Notes under the pieces: model-generated
Databases searched by the model: none
The model's input: the letters and a program-made list of their open reading frames with translations, nothing else
What the model was told of the DNA's origin: nothing
Part shown: piece after piece, positions 8,372 to 16,624 of the stretch
Numbering within the stretch: the stretch's first letter is position 1
Layout: every line of letters begins with the position of its first letter
Assembly: GCA_021779435.1 (NCBI GenBank)
Contig: JAJYAR010000005.1
Span: 1 to 26,660, forward strand
DNA from: a bacterium
GTDB lineage: Bacteria; Verrucomicrobiota; Verrucomicrobiae; JAJYAR01
Direction of reading: 5' to 3'
DNA length: 26,660 nucleotides
Made by a program: the position numbers and the translations under genes

Positions 8372-9244
8372 TCAACGCGTCAGCACCGCCTCGTGCAGGG
8401 TCGAATGCCGTTCGATCTTCGCGATGTTCTTTTCAACCGCCTCGATGTAGGGGTTCGAACCGTGTGGGAACGGGCGGGCAAGGTACCGATAGACCGCTGA
8501 AAACTCGTCCTCCAGTTTCCGTTGCACGAATTCCCGCCAGAACCGGGGGGTGTCGGAAACCAGAGCGGCGGCCGTCGTGTAGGCGCGGCGCTCGGCCGGT
8601 ACGTGCGCGAAATCGTCCGATTCCCTGAATTCGTTGAACAGAATCTCGAGCTCGGAAGGGTAGTCCGGTGCTGACATCTGCCCGAGATAGTCACCCGTGA
8701 CCAACGCGCATCCGATCACGCGGTCAACCGGCTCGCGAAACTGCAGCCGACTGACCTGGCGGGTGGGACCGGTGCAGTTGATCGCGCTCAGGGCGCATTC
8801 CACTTCAAGGTCGTTGACTCCGAGTGTCGGCAGGTACGACGCCGCGAACGCGCAACTCCGCAGGACATGGCAGTAGGTGTATTTCGCGCCCGTTCCCGAA
8901 GTGTCGGAGCGATGCTTCAGATAGCCGGAGTCGTGCAGAAGGGCCGCGGCGACGGCTAGTTCAAATTGACGCGGCCCAAGCCGTGGCTGGGCTCCGGCGT
9001 CGTGCCGGCCTTCCAGGAGTTGCGCCACGCACAGCGTCGCCTGCAACGTGTGCTCCAAGTCATGGTAGCGCAGGTCGATCGCACTGAAATCGGGGTGTTG
9101 GCCGGCGAAAAGCCGCTCGATATCCCGGAATACCGGCCTCAGCAGCAGGTGTGTCGTCCGCGGGTACATCCTCGAAAACGTCGCTTCTACGAATGAAGCA
9201 ACGGCTGAGGCGCTCTTCGTATCGACCGGGGGGAACATGGCCAC
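8372..9244 (-). CDS. HD-domain metal-dependent phosphohydrolase-like protein
   Basis: The 290-residue cytoplasmic protein has the residue pattern of the HD superfamily: YHDLEHTLQATLCV (His61 and His65), ALLHDSGYLKH with the His104-Asp105 pair, YTYCHVLRS (His126), and a later Asp in ALVTGDYLGQM (about 185). These would hold one or two metal ions for phosphoester hydrolysis. The second half, with LGQMSAPDYPSELEILFNEF, is helical; I recognise no fused catalytic or sensory domain. The substrate could be a nucleotide or a cyclic dinucleotide. The HD-GYP signature is absent, although GY does follow the HD pair at HDSGY. The start is ATG 9244 or, two codons on, 9238. It is divergent from coaE across about 100 bases and looks like a single-gene unit. 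Confidence 0.8.
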   Translation of the reverse strand: MAMFPPVDTKSASAVASFVEATFSRMYPRTTHLLLRPVFRDIERLFAGQHPDFSAIDLRYHDLEHTLQATLCVAQLLEGRHDAGAQPRLGPRQFELAVAAALLHDSGYLKHRSDTSGTGAKYTYCHVLRSCAFAASYLPTLGVNDLEVECALSAINCTGPTRQVSRLQFREPVDRVIGCALVTGDYLGQMSAPDYPSELEILFNEFRESDDFAHVPAERRAYTTAAALVSDTPRFWREFVQRKLEDEFSAVYRYLARPFPHGSNPYIEAVEKNIAKIERHSTLHEAVLTR

Positions 9245-9342
9245 TGGATAGGGTTTGACCGGGAGGGGTGTGGCGGAGCGATGTTGATTAAGAATTTGCG
9301 GAATGGAGCCGCAAGCCCAAAGCTCCGCCGCCTTACAGACCG

Positions 9343-9924
9343 ATGACTGCGGGGATCACGGGTGGCATGGGATGTGGAAAATCGACGGTTGCTCGGCTCC
9401 TCGAGCAGCGCGGTTTCCGTCGGCTCGATTCCGACGAGCTCGTTCGCGAGAAGGTCCTTCGCGATCCCGCGATCGTCGCGGCGTTGCACGGCCGGTACGG
9501 GAGCGCGGTCGTGGCCAGCGGCGGGGGCATCGACCGCCTGGCGCTGGCGAAGGAGGTTTTTTCAAAGGAAGCCGAGTTGCGGTGGCTGGAGGAACTCACG
9601 CATCCGGCCGTATTTGCGCTTTGGCGCGCCGCGTTCTCGGCGGAGCCCCACGCCCGGTGGATAGTCGAGGTGCCGCTGCTGTTCGAAAAGCGCCTGGAGA
9701 ATTGGTTTGATTTCACGGTGTGTGTCGCCTGTTCTCCAGCCCAGCAACTTGCCCGACTGGAGCAGCGCGGTGTACCTCGCGACCTCGCCGGGCAGCGAAT
9801 TTCCAAGCAACTGCCGCTGGCGAAAAAAATCGAGCTGTCTGATATTGTCTTGTGGAACGAAGGCTCGACCGAGTTCCTCCAAGCCGAGATCGATCGCTTG
9901 GCCGACGCTCTCGCAGCTGCCTGA
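9343..9924 (+). CDS. coaE: Dephospho-CoA kinase
   Basis: CoaE phosphorylates the 3'-hydroxyl of the ribose of dephospho-CoA with ATP, the last step of coenzyme A synthesis, in the cytoplasm. The 193 residues begin MTAGITGGMGCGKSTVARLLEQRGF, with the P-loop GGMGCGKS at 7-14. They continue with RLDSDELVRE (the CoA-binding DxD-like segment), LEELTHPAV (the family's 'hHP' motif) and VEVPLLFEK, the conserved 'DVPLLFE' block. RLEQRGVPRDLAGQRISKQ is the lid with the 'R....QR...Q' pattern. Length is normal. ATG 9343 is the only sensible start, with no evident Shine-Dalgarno sequence. rho begins 68 bases downstream on the same strand, so the two may share a transcript. Confidence 0.95.
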   Translation: MTAGITGGMGCGKSTVARLLEQRGFRRLDSDELVREKVLRDPAIVAALHGRYGSAVVASGGGIDRLALAKEVFSKEAELRWLEELTHPAVFALWRAAFSAEPHARWIVEVPLLFEKRLENWFDFTVCVACSPAQQLARLEQRGVPRDLAGQRISKQLPLAKKIELSDIVLWNEGSTEFLQAEIDRLADALAAA

Positions 9925-9992
9925 ATCTTCGGCTTGCCCACTGCCGCCCGGAAGGGGCGCGTGCACGAATTTCCCCCATACTTTTGACCGAC

Positions 9993-12098
9993 ATGGCCAT
10001 ACCTCCCAAATCCGACGAAGACAGTCCGTCCGCCCATTCCGATTCCGCCGAGCCGAAGAAGACCCGCCGCCCGCGCGCGGCGGCAGCACGCCCCCGCAAG
10101 CCGAAGGGTGAGAAGACCGAGAAGGTCCGTCGCGCCTCGAAGTCCTCGGCAGGACAGTCGGAACTGCCGATCGTGGAAGCCCGCACTCCTGCGCCCGAAC
10201 CGGTGCGCCGCGAGCCGTCGGTGCCCCAGGTCGAGCGCGAGCCGGCACGTGAGGAGCGTGCGCCACAACCTCCGCGCGAGGAGAGCCGTCCGGAGCCTCG
10301 CAGCGAAACGTTCGAACCTCGGCGCCCCGAGCAGCCGGAGAATGCTCCTGCTCCTCAGCCGCGCGGTTTCGATGGCGGCGGCGCCCCGTCTGAGAACCGC
10401 CCATCGGAGCCAGCCGGTTCGCAGCAGGCTTCCTCGGACGGCAACATGCCGGATTCGGCTGAGCCCGCTCAGCAGCAGCAAGCCCCGCAAGGACAACAGG
10501 GCCAGCAAGGCCAGCAGGATCGCGGGCATCGCCAGCACGGCAGGCATGGAGGCCAGCAGCAGCAGCCCCAGCAGCAGGGCGGCGGCTTTGGTGGCGGCGG
10601 CGATCGTGGCGACCGCAATTTCTGGAAGCATGGCAAACGCAAGCGTGGACGCCATGGCGGCCAGTGGCAGCCGGGCGGCGGCGGCGGTGGCGGTGGCGGT
10701 GGGCGTGAGCAATTCCCGCCGCAGATGCCTCCGCCAAGCAACGCCCCGGTGTTTGGCGATCTTCCAAATCCCTCTCGTTTCGGCGATCTCGCCGCACTCG
10801 ACACCCTTGCCAACGAGCTGTCGTCTGGCGCCGGCGAGCCGCTCTGGCTCAATCAGATTTATGCGAAGCCGCTGGCAGAGCTGACAACGTTCGCCCGGGA
10901 GACGGGCGTGCAGTTCGAAGGCGTGCCGAATCGGCGACAGCTGCTCACCGAACTCTTCAAGTTCGTTGCCCAGACCAAGCGCCCGCTGAGGGACCTCGGC
11001 TTCATCGACCAGAATGACCGCGGCTATTTCATCGTTCACGACCACGTGAACTACCGGCTCTTCCTGGAGGACCCGTACCTGCCGGAGAGTCTCGTGACGC
11101 GCTACGGCCTCAAGCGCGGGCATCGGCTGGAAGTGACGCTGCAGACCCCCGGTGAAGGCGAGCGCTGTCCGTCCGTCGTGCGCATCGACTCCGTCATGGG
11201 CGGCAAACCTGACGACATCTCGAAGGTCACGCCCTTCGAGGAACTCGTTCCGTACTATCCGTTGAAGCGCATCCTCCTGGAGGAGCCCGAGGTTCATCCG
11301 AAGGACGTTTCGATGCGTGCGGTCGACATCCTCACGCCGATCGGGTTCGGCCAACGCGGGCTGATCGTTGCGCCGCCACGCACCGGCAAGACCATCCTCC
11401 TGCAGAACATCGCCAATTCGATCTCGGCGAACAGTCCCGAGGTGAAGCTGATTCTCCTCCTCATCGACGAACGCCCGGAGGAGGTCACCGACTTCAGGCG
11501 CCACACGAAAGGCGAGGTCGTCTCGTCGACGTTCGACGAGACGCCGGAGAACCACGTCCATTGCGCCGAGATGGTCATCGAGATTGCGCGCCGCCGTATC
11601 GAGCAGGGCGAACATGTGGTCATCCTCCTCGACTCCATCACCCGCCTGGCCCGCGCCTACAACGCGCTCGCCGGCAACCAGGGCAAGACGATGTCCGGCG
11701 GCCTCGAGTCGAACGCGCTGCAAAAGCCGAAGCGTTTCTTCGGTTCCGCACGCAACATCGAGGACGGCGGCAGCCTCACGATCATCGCGAGCGCGCTGAT
11801 CGACACCGGCAGCCGCATGGACGAGATCATTTTCGAGGAGTTCAAGGGCACGGGCAACAGCGAGCTCCACCTCGACCGCGGACTCGTCGAGCGCCGGATA
11901 TTCCCGGCGATCAACATCGACAGGTCCGGCACACGCAAGGAGGAGCTCATCTACCACCCCGAGGAGCTTCAGCGCATTTACGCGCTGCGTCGCGCGATGC
12001 AGGGTCTCGGCCCGATCGAGTCCATGGAGATGCTCATCACGCGGCTCCGGAAGACGAAATCCAATGCGGAATTCCTGCTGAGCCTCGCGCCGAAATGA
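9993..12098 (+). CDS. rho: Transcription termination factor Rho with long disordered N-terminal extension
   Basis: Rho is a homohexameric RNA-dependent ATPase that binds nascent RNA and releases RNA polymerase. The conserved core occupies about residues 283-701: an RNA-binding domain with the OSB fold ([26 protein letters not shown]), Walker A APPRTGKT at about 460-467, Walker B and catalytic stretch [24 protein letters not shown], and the secondary RNA-binding loop region [20 protein letters not shown]. Residues 1-280 are an addition absent from the roughly 420-residue E. coli protein. This addition is Arg/Pro/Glu-rich at first, then Gln/Gly-rich with a QQG repeat (about 160-196), basic patches ([12 protein letters not shown]) and ten consecutive glycines encoded at 10674-10703. 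Start ATG 9993 is the first in-frame start giving a sensible N-terminus; the frame is open back to 9852 only as chance overlap with coaE. Core assignment is certain; the role of the extension is inferred. Confidence 0.97.
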   Translation: MAIPPKSDEDSPSAHSDSAEPKKTRRPRAAAARPRKPKGEKTEKVRRASKSSAGQSELPIVEARTPAPEPVRREPSVPQVEREPAREERAPQPPREESRPEPRSETFEPRRPEQPENAPAPQPRGFDGGGAPSENRPSEPAGSQQASSDGNMPDSAEPAQQQQAPQGQQGQQGQQDRGHRQHGRHGGQQQQPQQQGGGFGGGGDRGDRNFWKHGKRKRGRHGGQWQPGGGGGGGGGGREQFPPQMPPPSNAPVFGDLPNPSRFGDLAALDTLANELSSGAGEPLWLNQIYAKPLAELTTFARETGVQFEGVPNRRQLLTELFKFVAQTKRPLRDLGFIDQNDRGYFIVHDHVNYRLFLEDPYLPESLVTRYGLKRGHRLEVTLQTPGEGERCPSVVRIDSVMGGKPDDISKVTPFEELVPYYPLKRILLEEPEVHPKDVSMRAVDILTPIGFGQRGLIVAPPRTGKTILLQNIANSISANSPEVKLILLLIDERPEEVTDFRRHTKGEVVSSTFDETPENHVHCAEMVIEIARRRIEQGEHVVILLDSITRLARAYNALAGNQGKTMSGGLESNALQKPKRFFGSARNIEDGGSLTIIASALIDTGSRMDEIIFEEFKGTGNSELHLDRGLVERRIFPAINIDRSGTRKEELIYHPEELQRIYALRRAMQGLGPIESMEMLITRLRKTKSNAEFLLSLAPK

Positions 12099-12447
12099 CG
12101 TTGAGCGCTTCGCGCCAGCGCAGAACGGCGAATGCGGAAGGCAGAGTGCAGGATGCGAGCCGGCTGAGTGCGTTGTCCGCAACGCGCTCGGGTCCTGCCG
12201 GGAAGAAGCCAAGCCAGAGTGTCATCTATTCGATGACATTCCGGCAGGTCCGCGGCCTCCAGGCTGGCAGGCCATCAAGCCCGTTGACCGCCGGTCCACG
12301 GGGCGCTTGGATCCGAGCCGCACCGAACCTCCCTCCAGCGCCAGCGTTCCGGTAAGTTTTCCGTGATTTTCCGCCCGGCCACAACTACGAGGCGGACGAG
12401 CGCGTGAGAACCTGCCAGCACACTCCCCAGCCCTTCCCCTTCCAGCC
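12099..12447. other. Intergenic region between rho and pilT
   Basis: About 350 bases without a recognisable gene. It contains a nested inverted repeat: outer arms CCTGCCGG (12194-12201) and CCGGCAGG (12241-12248), enclosing the diverged 19-bp palindrome at 12220-12238. The structure begins about 95 bases after the rho stop and has no T-tract, so a terminator role is only possible. The last 100 bases should contain the pilT promoter; I cannot pick out a convincing -35/-10 pair. Confidence 0.5.
12220..12238. repeat. Diverged copy of the 19-bp palindrome
   Basis: TGTCATCTATTCGATGACA matches TGTCACCTATTAGGTGACA (the copy at 18996) at 16 of 19 positions. Two of the three differences, C6 to T and G14 to A, are a matched pair that keeps the arms complementary (TGTCATC/GATGACA). 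It is a single copy, flanked by the longer inverted repeat CCTGCCGG/CCGGCAGG. Confidence 0.55.
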
Positions 12448-13530
<1,083 letters not shown>

Positions 13531-13542
13531 GTCGCGGAAGGG

Positions 13543-13559
13543 GAGCGCGCGACGCGCTC
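13543..13559 (+). terminator. GC-rich hairpin after pilT
   Basis: GAGCGCG-CGA-CGCGCTC is a perfect 7-bp stem starting 12 bases after the pilT stop. A second hairpin, GCGCG-AAG-CGCGC, lies at 13613-13625. Neither has a T-tract, so this is at best a weak or Rho-assisted terminator. Confidence 0.35.
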
Positions 13560-13671
13560 GATCGAAGGTGGAGCGCGTTCTCCCAACGCGATTGGATCTC
13601 GCTTCTGCATTCGCGCGAAGCGCGCAAACGGGGTTGCCAGGCCGGGCGCGCGGCGCTGACGTTTCGGACCG

Positions 13672-14556
13672 ATGCCGATCATCGACGCCCACGTGCACCT
13701 GTATCCGCCGGAGGTGGATGGCGATCCGGCCGCCTGGGCCGCCGCGCAGGGTGAGCGCCACTGGTCCGTCCTCTGCACGCGTCGGCGCCGGGACGGACGT
13801 CCTGTCCAGTCGCTGCCGACTGTCGCGGAGCTGTTGCGGGCCATGGATCAGGCCGGAATTGCGAGGGCGCTGCTCCTGGGCTGGTATTGGGAAAAGCCGG
13901 ACACCTGCCGGTGGCAGAATCGCTTCCATGCCGAGTGCGTGCGGCAGCACCCCGACCGGCTTTCGGCCTGCGCCACGCTGCACCCGGCCGCCGGGTTCGC
14001 CGCCCTTCGCGAGGAACTGTTCCGCGCGCGTGACGCCGGTCTCGTCGGATTGGGCGAGCTCTCGCCGCATTCACAGGCGTATCGGATGGATGACCCTGTG
14101 TTCCTGCAGGCGCTCGAACTCGCCGGCGATTTTCACTGGCCGGTCAATCTGCACGTCACCGATCCCGACGCGCGTCCATTCCCGGGAAAAATCGAGACGC
14201 CCCTCGCTGAGTTCGCGGCGCTCGCGAGAAAACTGCCGGCGACCACGTTTGTCCTCGCACATTGGGGGGGGCTGCTTCCGCTGCGGGATCCGGGGGTGCT
14301 CGCGATGTCCAATCTGTACTACGACACCGCTGCCTCGCCGCTGATGTACGACGTGGAGGTGTGGCGTCGATTTCTGGCCGTCGTTCCACGGAACCGCGTG
14401 CTCTTTGGTTCGGATTACCCGTTGAACCTGTATCCGAAGGTCAGCATCGAGGCGGAAATGTCCCGTTTCGTCGAGGAGGCGAGGACGGCCGGCGCGACGG
14501 CGGACATCCTAGGCGGCAACGTCGAGCGCATCTTCCTCCGCCAACGCCAGGGATGA
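13672..14556 (+). CDS. Amidohydrolase family protein (amidohydrolase-2 type, TIM-barrel metal hydrolase)
   Basis: The 294-residue protein has the metal-ligand pattern of the amidohydrolase-2 (COG2159-like) family. IIDAHVHLY near the N-terminus has His7 and His9. VNLHVTD has His161, VLAHWGG has His197, and VLFGSDYPLNLYP carries Asp248, the residue that activates water. Family members hydrolyse or decarboxylate small cyclic or aromatic acids and lactones in the cytoplasm; nothing here fixes the substrate. An insertion-like segment, RHWSVLCTRRRRDGRPVQSLPT (about 29-50), follows the first strand and may shape the active site. ATG 13672 is well placed directly before the first beta strand. Its 3' end overlaps the convergent amidase gene by 48 bases. 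Confidence 0.87.
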   Translation: MPIIDAHVHLYPPEVDGDPAAWAAAQGERHWSVLCTRRRRDGRPVQSLPTVAELLRAMDQAGIARALLLGWYWEKPDTCRWQNRFHAECVRQHPDRLSACATLHPAAGFAALREELFRARDAGLVGLGELSPHSQAYRMDDPVFLQALELAGDFHWPVNLHVTDPDARPFPGKIETPLAEFAALARKLPATTFVLAHWGGLLPLRDPGVLAMSNLYYDTAASPLMYDVEVWRRFLAVVPRNRVLFGSDYPLNLYPKVSIEAEMSRFVEEARTAGATADILGGNVERIFLRQRQG

Positions 14557-15783
14557 AGTGATTGCGGGGCTTTGCGGGTGGTTGACGATGATCTGGAGTC
14601 CGGTGCTCAGCCCGGAGTCGAGGACGATGGGTAGCGTCAACACGGGCAGGCCGCCGATGCTGGCCGGCGTCGTCAGCGCGAGAAGCCGGGCGCGATTCTC
14701 GGGGGTGCATTGCTCCTTGGTGAGAGCGGCGCAGGGCGTCGCTGGCATCACGAGAAAATCGTAGGTCAGGAAGAACTGCGCCCAGAGCAGGCGGATATGT
14801 GCACGGGCGATCTCGGCCGAACGCCGGTCCGCGGGGGTGATTTCCCTGAAACGGTTCAGGCGCTCCCACACCAGCGGATCATACCGTGGCGCGAAGCGTT
14901 CGGCCCAGGCGCGATGCACTTCCCAGGCCTCGACCGCCACCGTCGTGTTGTACGCATCGAGCGCAGGCAGGAATCCCTCGAGCAGATCGTCTCCCGTGGC
15001 CTCGTCGACGGGGTCGGCAAACCGGGCCGCTGCGATTTGAAACGCAGCTGCGACCTCCGGATCGAGCCCCGGCATTTCAAGAAAGCATCCCTGAAGCGGA
15101 CGGCCGCTGTGACGCAGCCCGACCAGCCCCTGGATCGTGGCACGCATGTCCCCGGGTGAGCCTGTGAACCAGCCCGCGGTGTCGAAACTCGGAGCGAGCG
15201 GGAAGGCATCGCGAATCCAGCTGTCTCGCGGGGTGAGTCGAAAGCCATACAGCCCGCAGAACGCGGCCGGCACCCGGATGGATCCACCGGTGTCGGTGCC
15301 GAAGGAGACTGGGACGACGCCGGCTGCGACCGCGGCGGCCGAGCCGCTGCTCGAGCCTCCGGTGGTGTGCCCGGGGAAGCGCGGATGCTCACAATCACCG
15401 TAATGCGGATTCTCGCCGGTGATGCCGTAGGCGAATTCGTGCAGGTGGGTCTTTCCGGCGCAGACCATCCCCACGCTGCGCGTCGCCTGGATCAGCCGGC
15501 TGTCCTGCAGCGGAGTGGGGCGTACCTCCGACAGGAAGGTCGATCCGGCAAACGTGGCGACGCCGGTGATGTCGAACATGTCCTTGGCAAACATGGGCAC
15601 CGCCCCGAGCGGATAGTTTGGCCCGCGTGGGGCGGCCGCGAAGGCGAGTTCGAGCGACCTCTCGTTCGCCAACCACGAAATTGCCGCCCGCTGCTGGGCT
15701 GGGAGCAGACGCGTCCGCACGCGCGAGTGGACCTCGCGTGCAGCCGCTTCAGGGGTGAGTTGCTGCCACTCGCGGACTGTCAT
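14509..15783 (-). CDS. Amidase signature family enzyme
   Basis: This is a Ser-cisSer-Lys hydrolase acting on a carboxamide. The 424 residues contain the catalytic Lys67 in VPMFAKDMFDITG, the cis-serine Ser144 in HTTGGSSSGSAAAVAAG and the nucleophile Ser168 in SFGTDTGGSIRVPAAFCGLYGFR. The 24-residue spacing of the two serines is canonical. Other family marks are AGKTHLHEFAYGITGENPHYG and FLVMPATPCAALTKEQ. It is shorter than GatA, and the C-terminal part (ASIGGLPVLTLPI, then LQIIVNHPQ) is typical of stand-alone amidases, so I do not call it gatA. No gatB or gatC is near. The start is ATG 15783. The stop lies inside the 3' end of the convergent amidohydrolase gene, the two frames sharing 48 bases. 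The substrate is unknown; a functional link with the neighbour (two C-N hydrolases) is possible but untested. Confidence 0.9.
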   Translation of the reverse strand: MTVREWQQLTPEAAAREVHSRVRTRLLPAQQRAAISWLANERSLELAFAAAPRGPNYPLGAVPMFAKDMFDITGVATFAGSTFLSEVRPTPLQDSRLIQATRSVGMVCAGKTHLHEFAYGITGENPHYGDCEHPRFPGHTTGGSSSGSAAAVAAGVVPVSFGTDTGGSIRVPAAFCGLYGFRLTPRDSWIRDAFPLAPSFDTAGWFTGSPGDMRATIQGLVGLRHSGRPLQGCFLEMPGLDPEVAAAFQIAAARFADPVDEATGDDLLEGFLPALDAYNTTVAVEAWEVHRAWAERFAPRYDPLVWERLNRFREITPADRRSAEIARAHIRLLWAQFFLTYDFLVMPATPCAALTKEQCTPENRARLLALTTPASIGGLPVLTLPIVLDSGLSTGLQIIVNHPQSPAITSSLALAEEDALDVAA

Positions 15784-15935
15784 TCTGCGCCCGATTAACA
15801 GGTAGGTTCGTCCAAATCAAACCTTCTATCTACCGCGCGGCTCCGCTGTGGACCGGCGGATCCGTTTCGCGACGAGCGGGCAACTTCGGCAGCGGCCGAC
15901 TTTACAACGCGGGCAACCTGAGGAATCTGGGCGGC

Positions 15936-16394
15936 ATGAACCACGAAGCGAAACTTGCCGAACTTGGAATTTCCCTGCCGAAACCTCCCGCCGCCGCGGG
16001 AAGCTACGTGCCGACGGTGCAGACTGGAAACCTGCTCTACTGCGCCGGTACGATTTGCATGGTCGACGGCAAAATGACGCATACCGGCCAGGTCGGAAAG
16101 GAGCAGACGATCGAGTCCGCCCAGAAAGCCGCCGAGGTGTGCGCCCTCAACGCACTCGCCAACATCAAGGCCGCGCTCGGGTCGCTCGACCGCGTGTCGC
16201 GGATCGTGTTCGTGAGCGGGTTCGTGAACGCGATCGATGGCTTTGCCGACAGCCCGGCGGTGATCAATGGAGCGAGCGACCTGTTCGTGAAGGTGTTTGG
16301 CGAAGCCGGCAGACACGCCCGGGCAGCGGTGGCTGTGAACGGGCTTCCGCGTGGCTCGACCACTGAGGTCCAGATCGTAGTCGAAGTGAAATGA
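15936..16394 (+). CDS. RidA-family (YjgF/YER057c/UK114) protein
   Basis: The 152-residue cytoplasmic protein belongs to the longer subgroup of the RidA superfamily that starts with 'LxxLGIxLPxPPxPxGxYVPxVxTGNLLYxAG'. Here this reads LAELGISLPKPPAAAGSYVPTVQTGNLLYCAG. Archetypal RidA hydrolyses reactive enamine/imine intermediates from PLP enzymes. The key arginine is present in RHARAAVAVNGLPRG and a glutamate in the last strand, TEVQIVVEV, which argues for retained imine deaminase-type chemistry. However, this subgroup is less characterised than true RidA, so I leave the symbol empty. Start ATG 15936 is supported by the family N-terminus. It is convergent with argA, with a hairpin-rich region between. 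Confidence 0.9.
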   Translation: MNHEAKLAELGISLPKPPAAAGSYVPTVQTGNLLYCAGTICMVDGKMTHTGQVGKEQTIESAQKAAEVCALNALANIKAALGSLDRVSRIVFVSGFVNAIDGFADSPAVINGASDLFVKVFGEAGRHARAAVAVNGLPRGSTTEVQIVVEVK

Positions 16395-16412
16395 TCGTGT
16401 GATTGATCGCTG

Positions 16413-16427
16413 CCGGCGCTTCGCCGC
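16413..16427 (+). terminator. Hairpin after ridA-like gene
   Basis: CGGCG-CTT-CGCCG forms a short GC-rich stem (16414-16426) about 20 bases after the TGA stop. No T-tract follows. It is the first of several hairpins in this convergent intergenic region. Confidence 0.3.
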
Positions 16428-16456
16428 CGGAGCTTTGGCCTGCGCAGGCGACGGGT

Positions 16457-16609
16457 GGCGCGACCGCTGGGCGCGCCGGGCCCAACGCACCGCGGTCTGC
16501 GGACCGCGGCTACATGGCTTGACGTTGCCGGCCTCGGTGAGGCCGGGCTTGCGGATCGAGGCATGGCGCGATCGCGACCCAATGCCCGAGGTCAGCGACC
16601 CAAGGCTAC
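16457..16609. repeat. Array of four GC-rich hairpins, two with GTAG heads on the minus strand
   Basis: Four stem-loops are packed between convergent genes. (1) 16457-16477: GGCGCG-ACCGCTGG-GCGCGCC shares the loop of the REPs at 1463 and 2317 but lacks GTAG. (2) 16490-16509: perfect 8-bp stem CCGCGGTC-TGCG-GACCGCGG, directly followed by CTAC (16510-16513), i.e. a minus-strand GTAG head. (3) 16528-16546: CCGGCCTC-GGT-GAGGCCGG without head. (4) 16585-16605: an imperfect stem around GTC-GCT-GAC (minus strand), followed by CTAC (16606-16609). The array may also stop read-through from both sides. Confidence 0.7.
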
Positions 16610-16624
16610 AACCAGGCCGCCAAC

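Noticed and set aside
9852..9992. Upstream start for rho overlapping the end of coaE
   Set aside because: The extra 47 residues are coaE sequence read in another frame; ATG 9993 follows the intergenic gap and gives a plausible lysine/serine-rich N-terminus.
9333..12212. A 959-residue open frame on the minus strand across coaE and rho
   Set aside because: It is the antisense shadow of rho, produced by high GC content and third-position bias. It has Leu/Ala/Arg-rich nonsense composition, while the plus strand encodes unmistakable CoaE and Rho.
14509..15783. Glutamyl-tRNA amidotransferase subunit A (gatA)
   Set aside because: Too short at the C-terminus, lacks the GatA-specific tail, and gatB/gatC are not adjacent. 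A generic amidase is the safer call.
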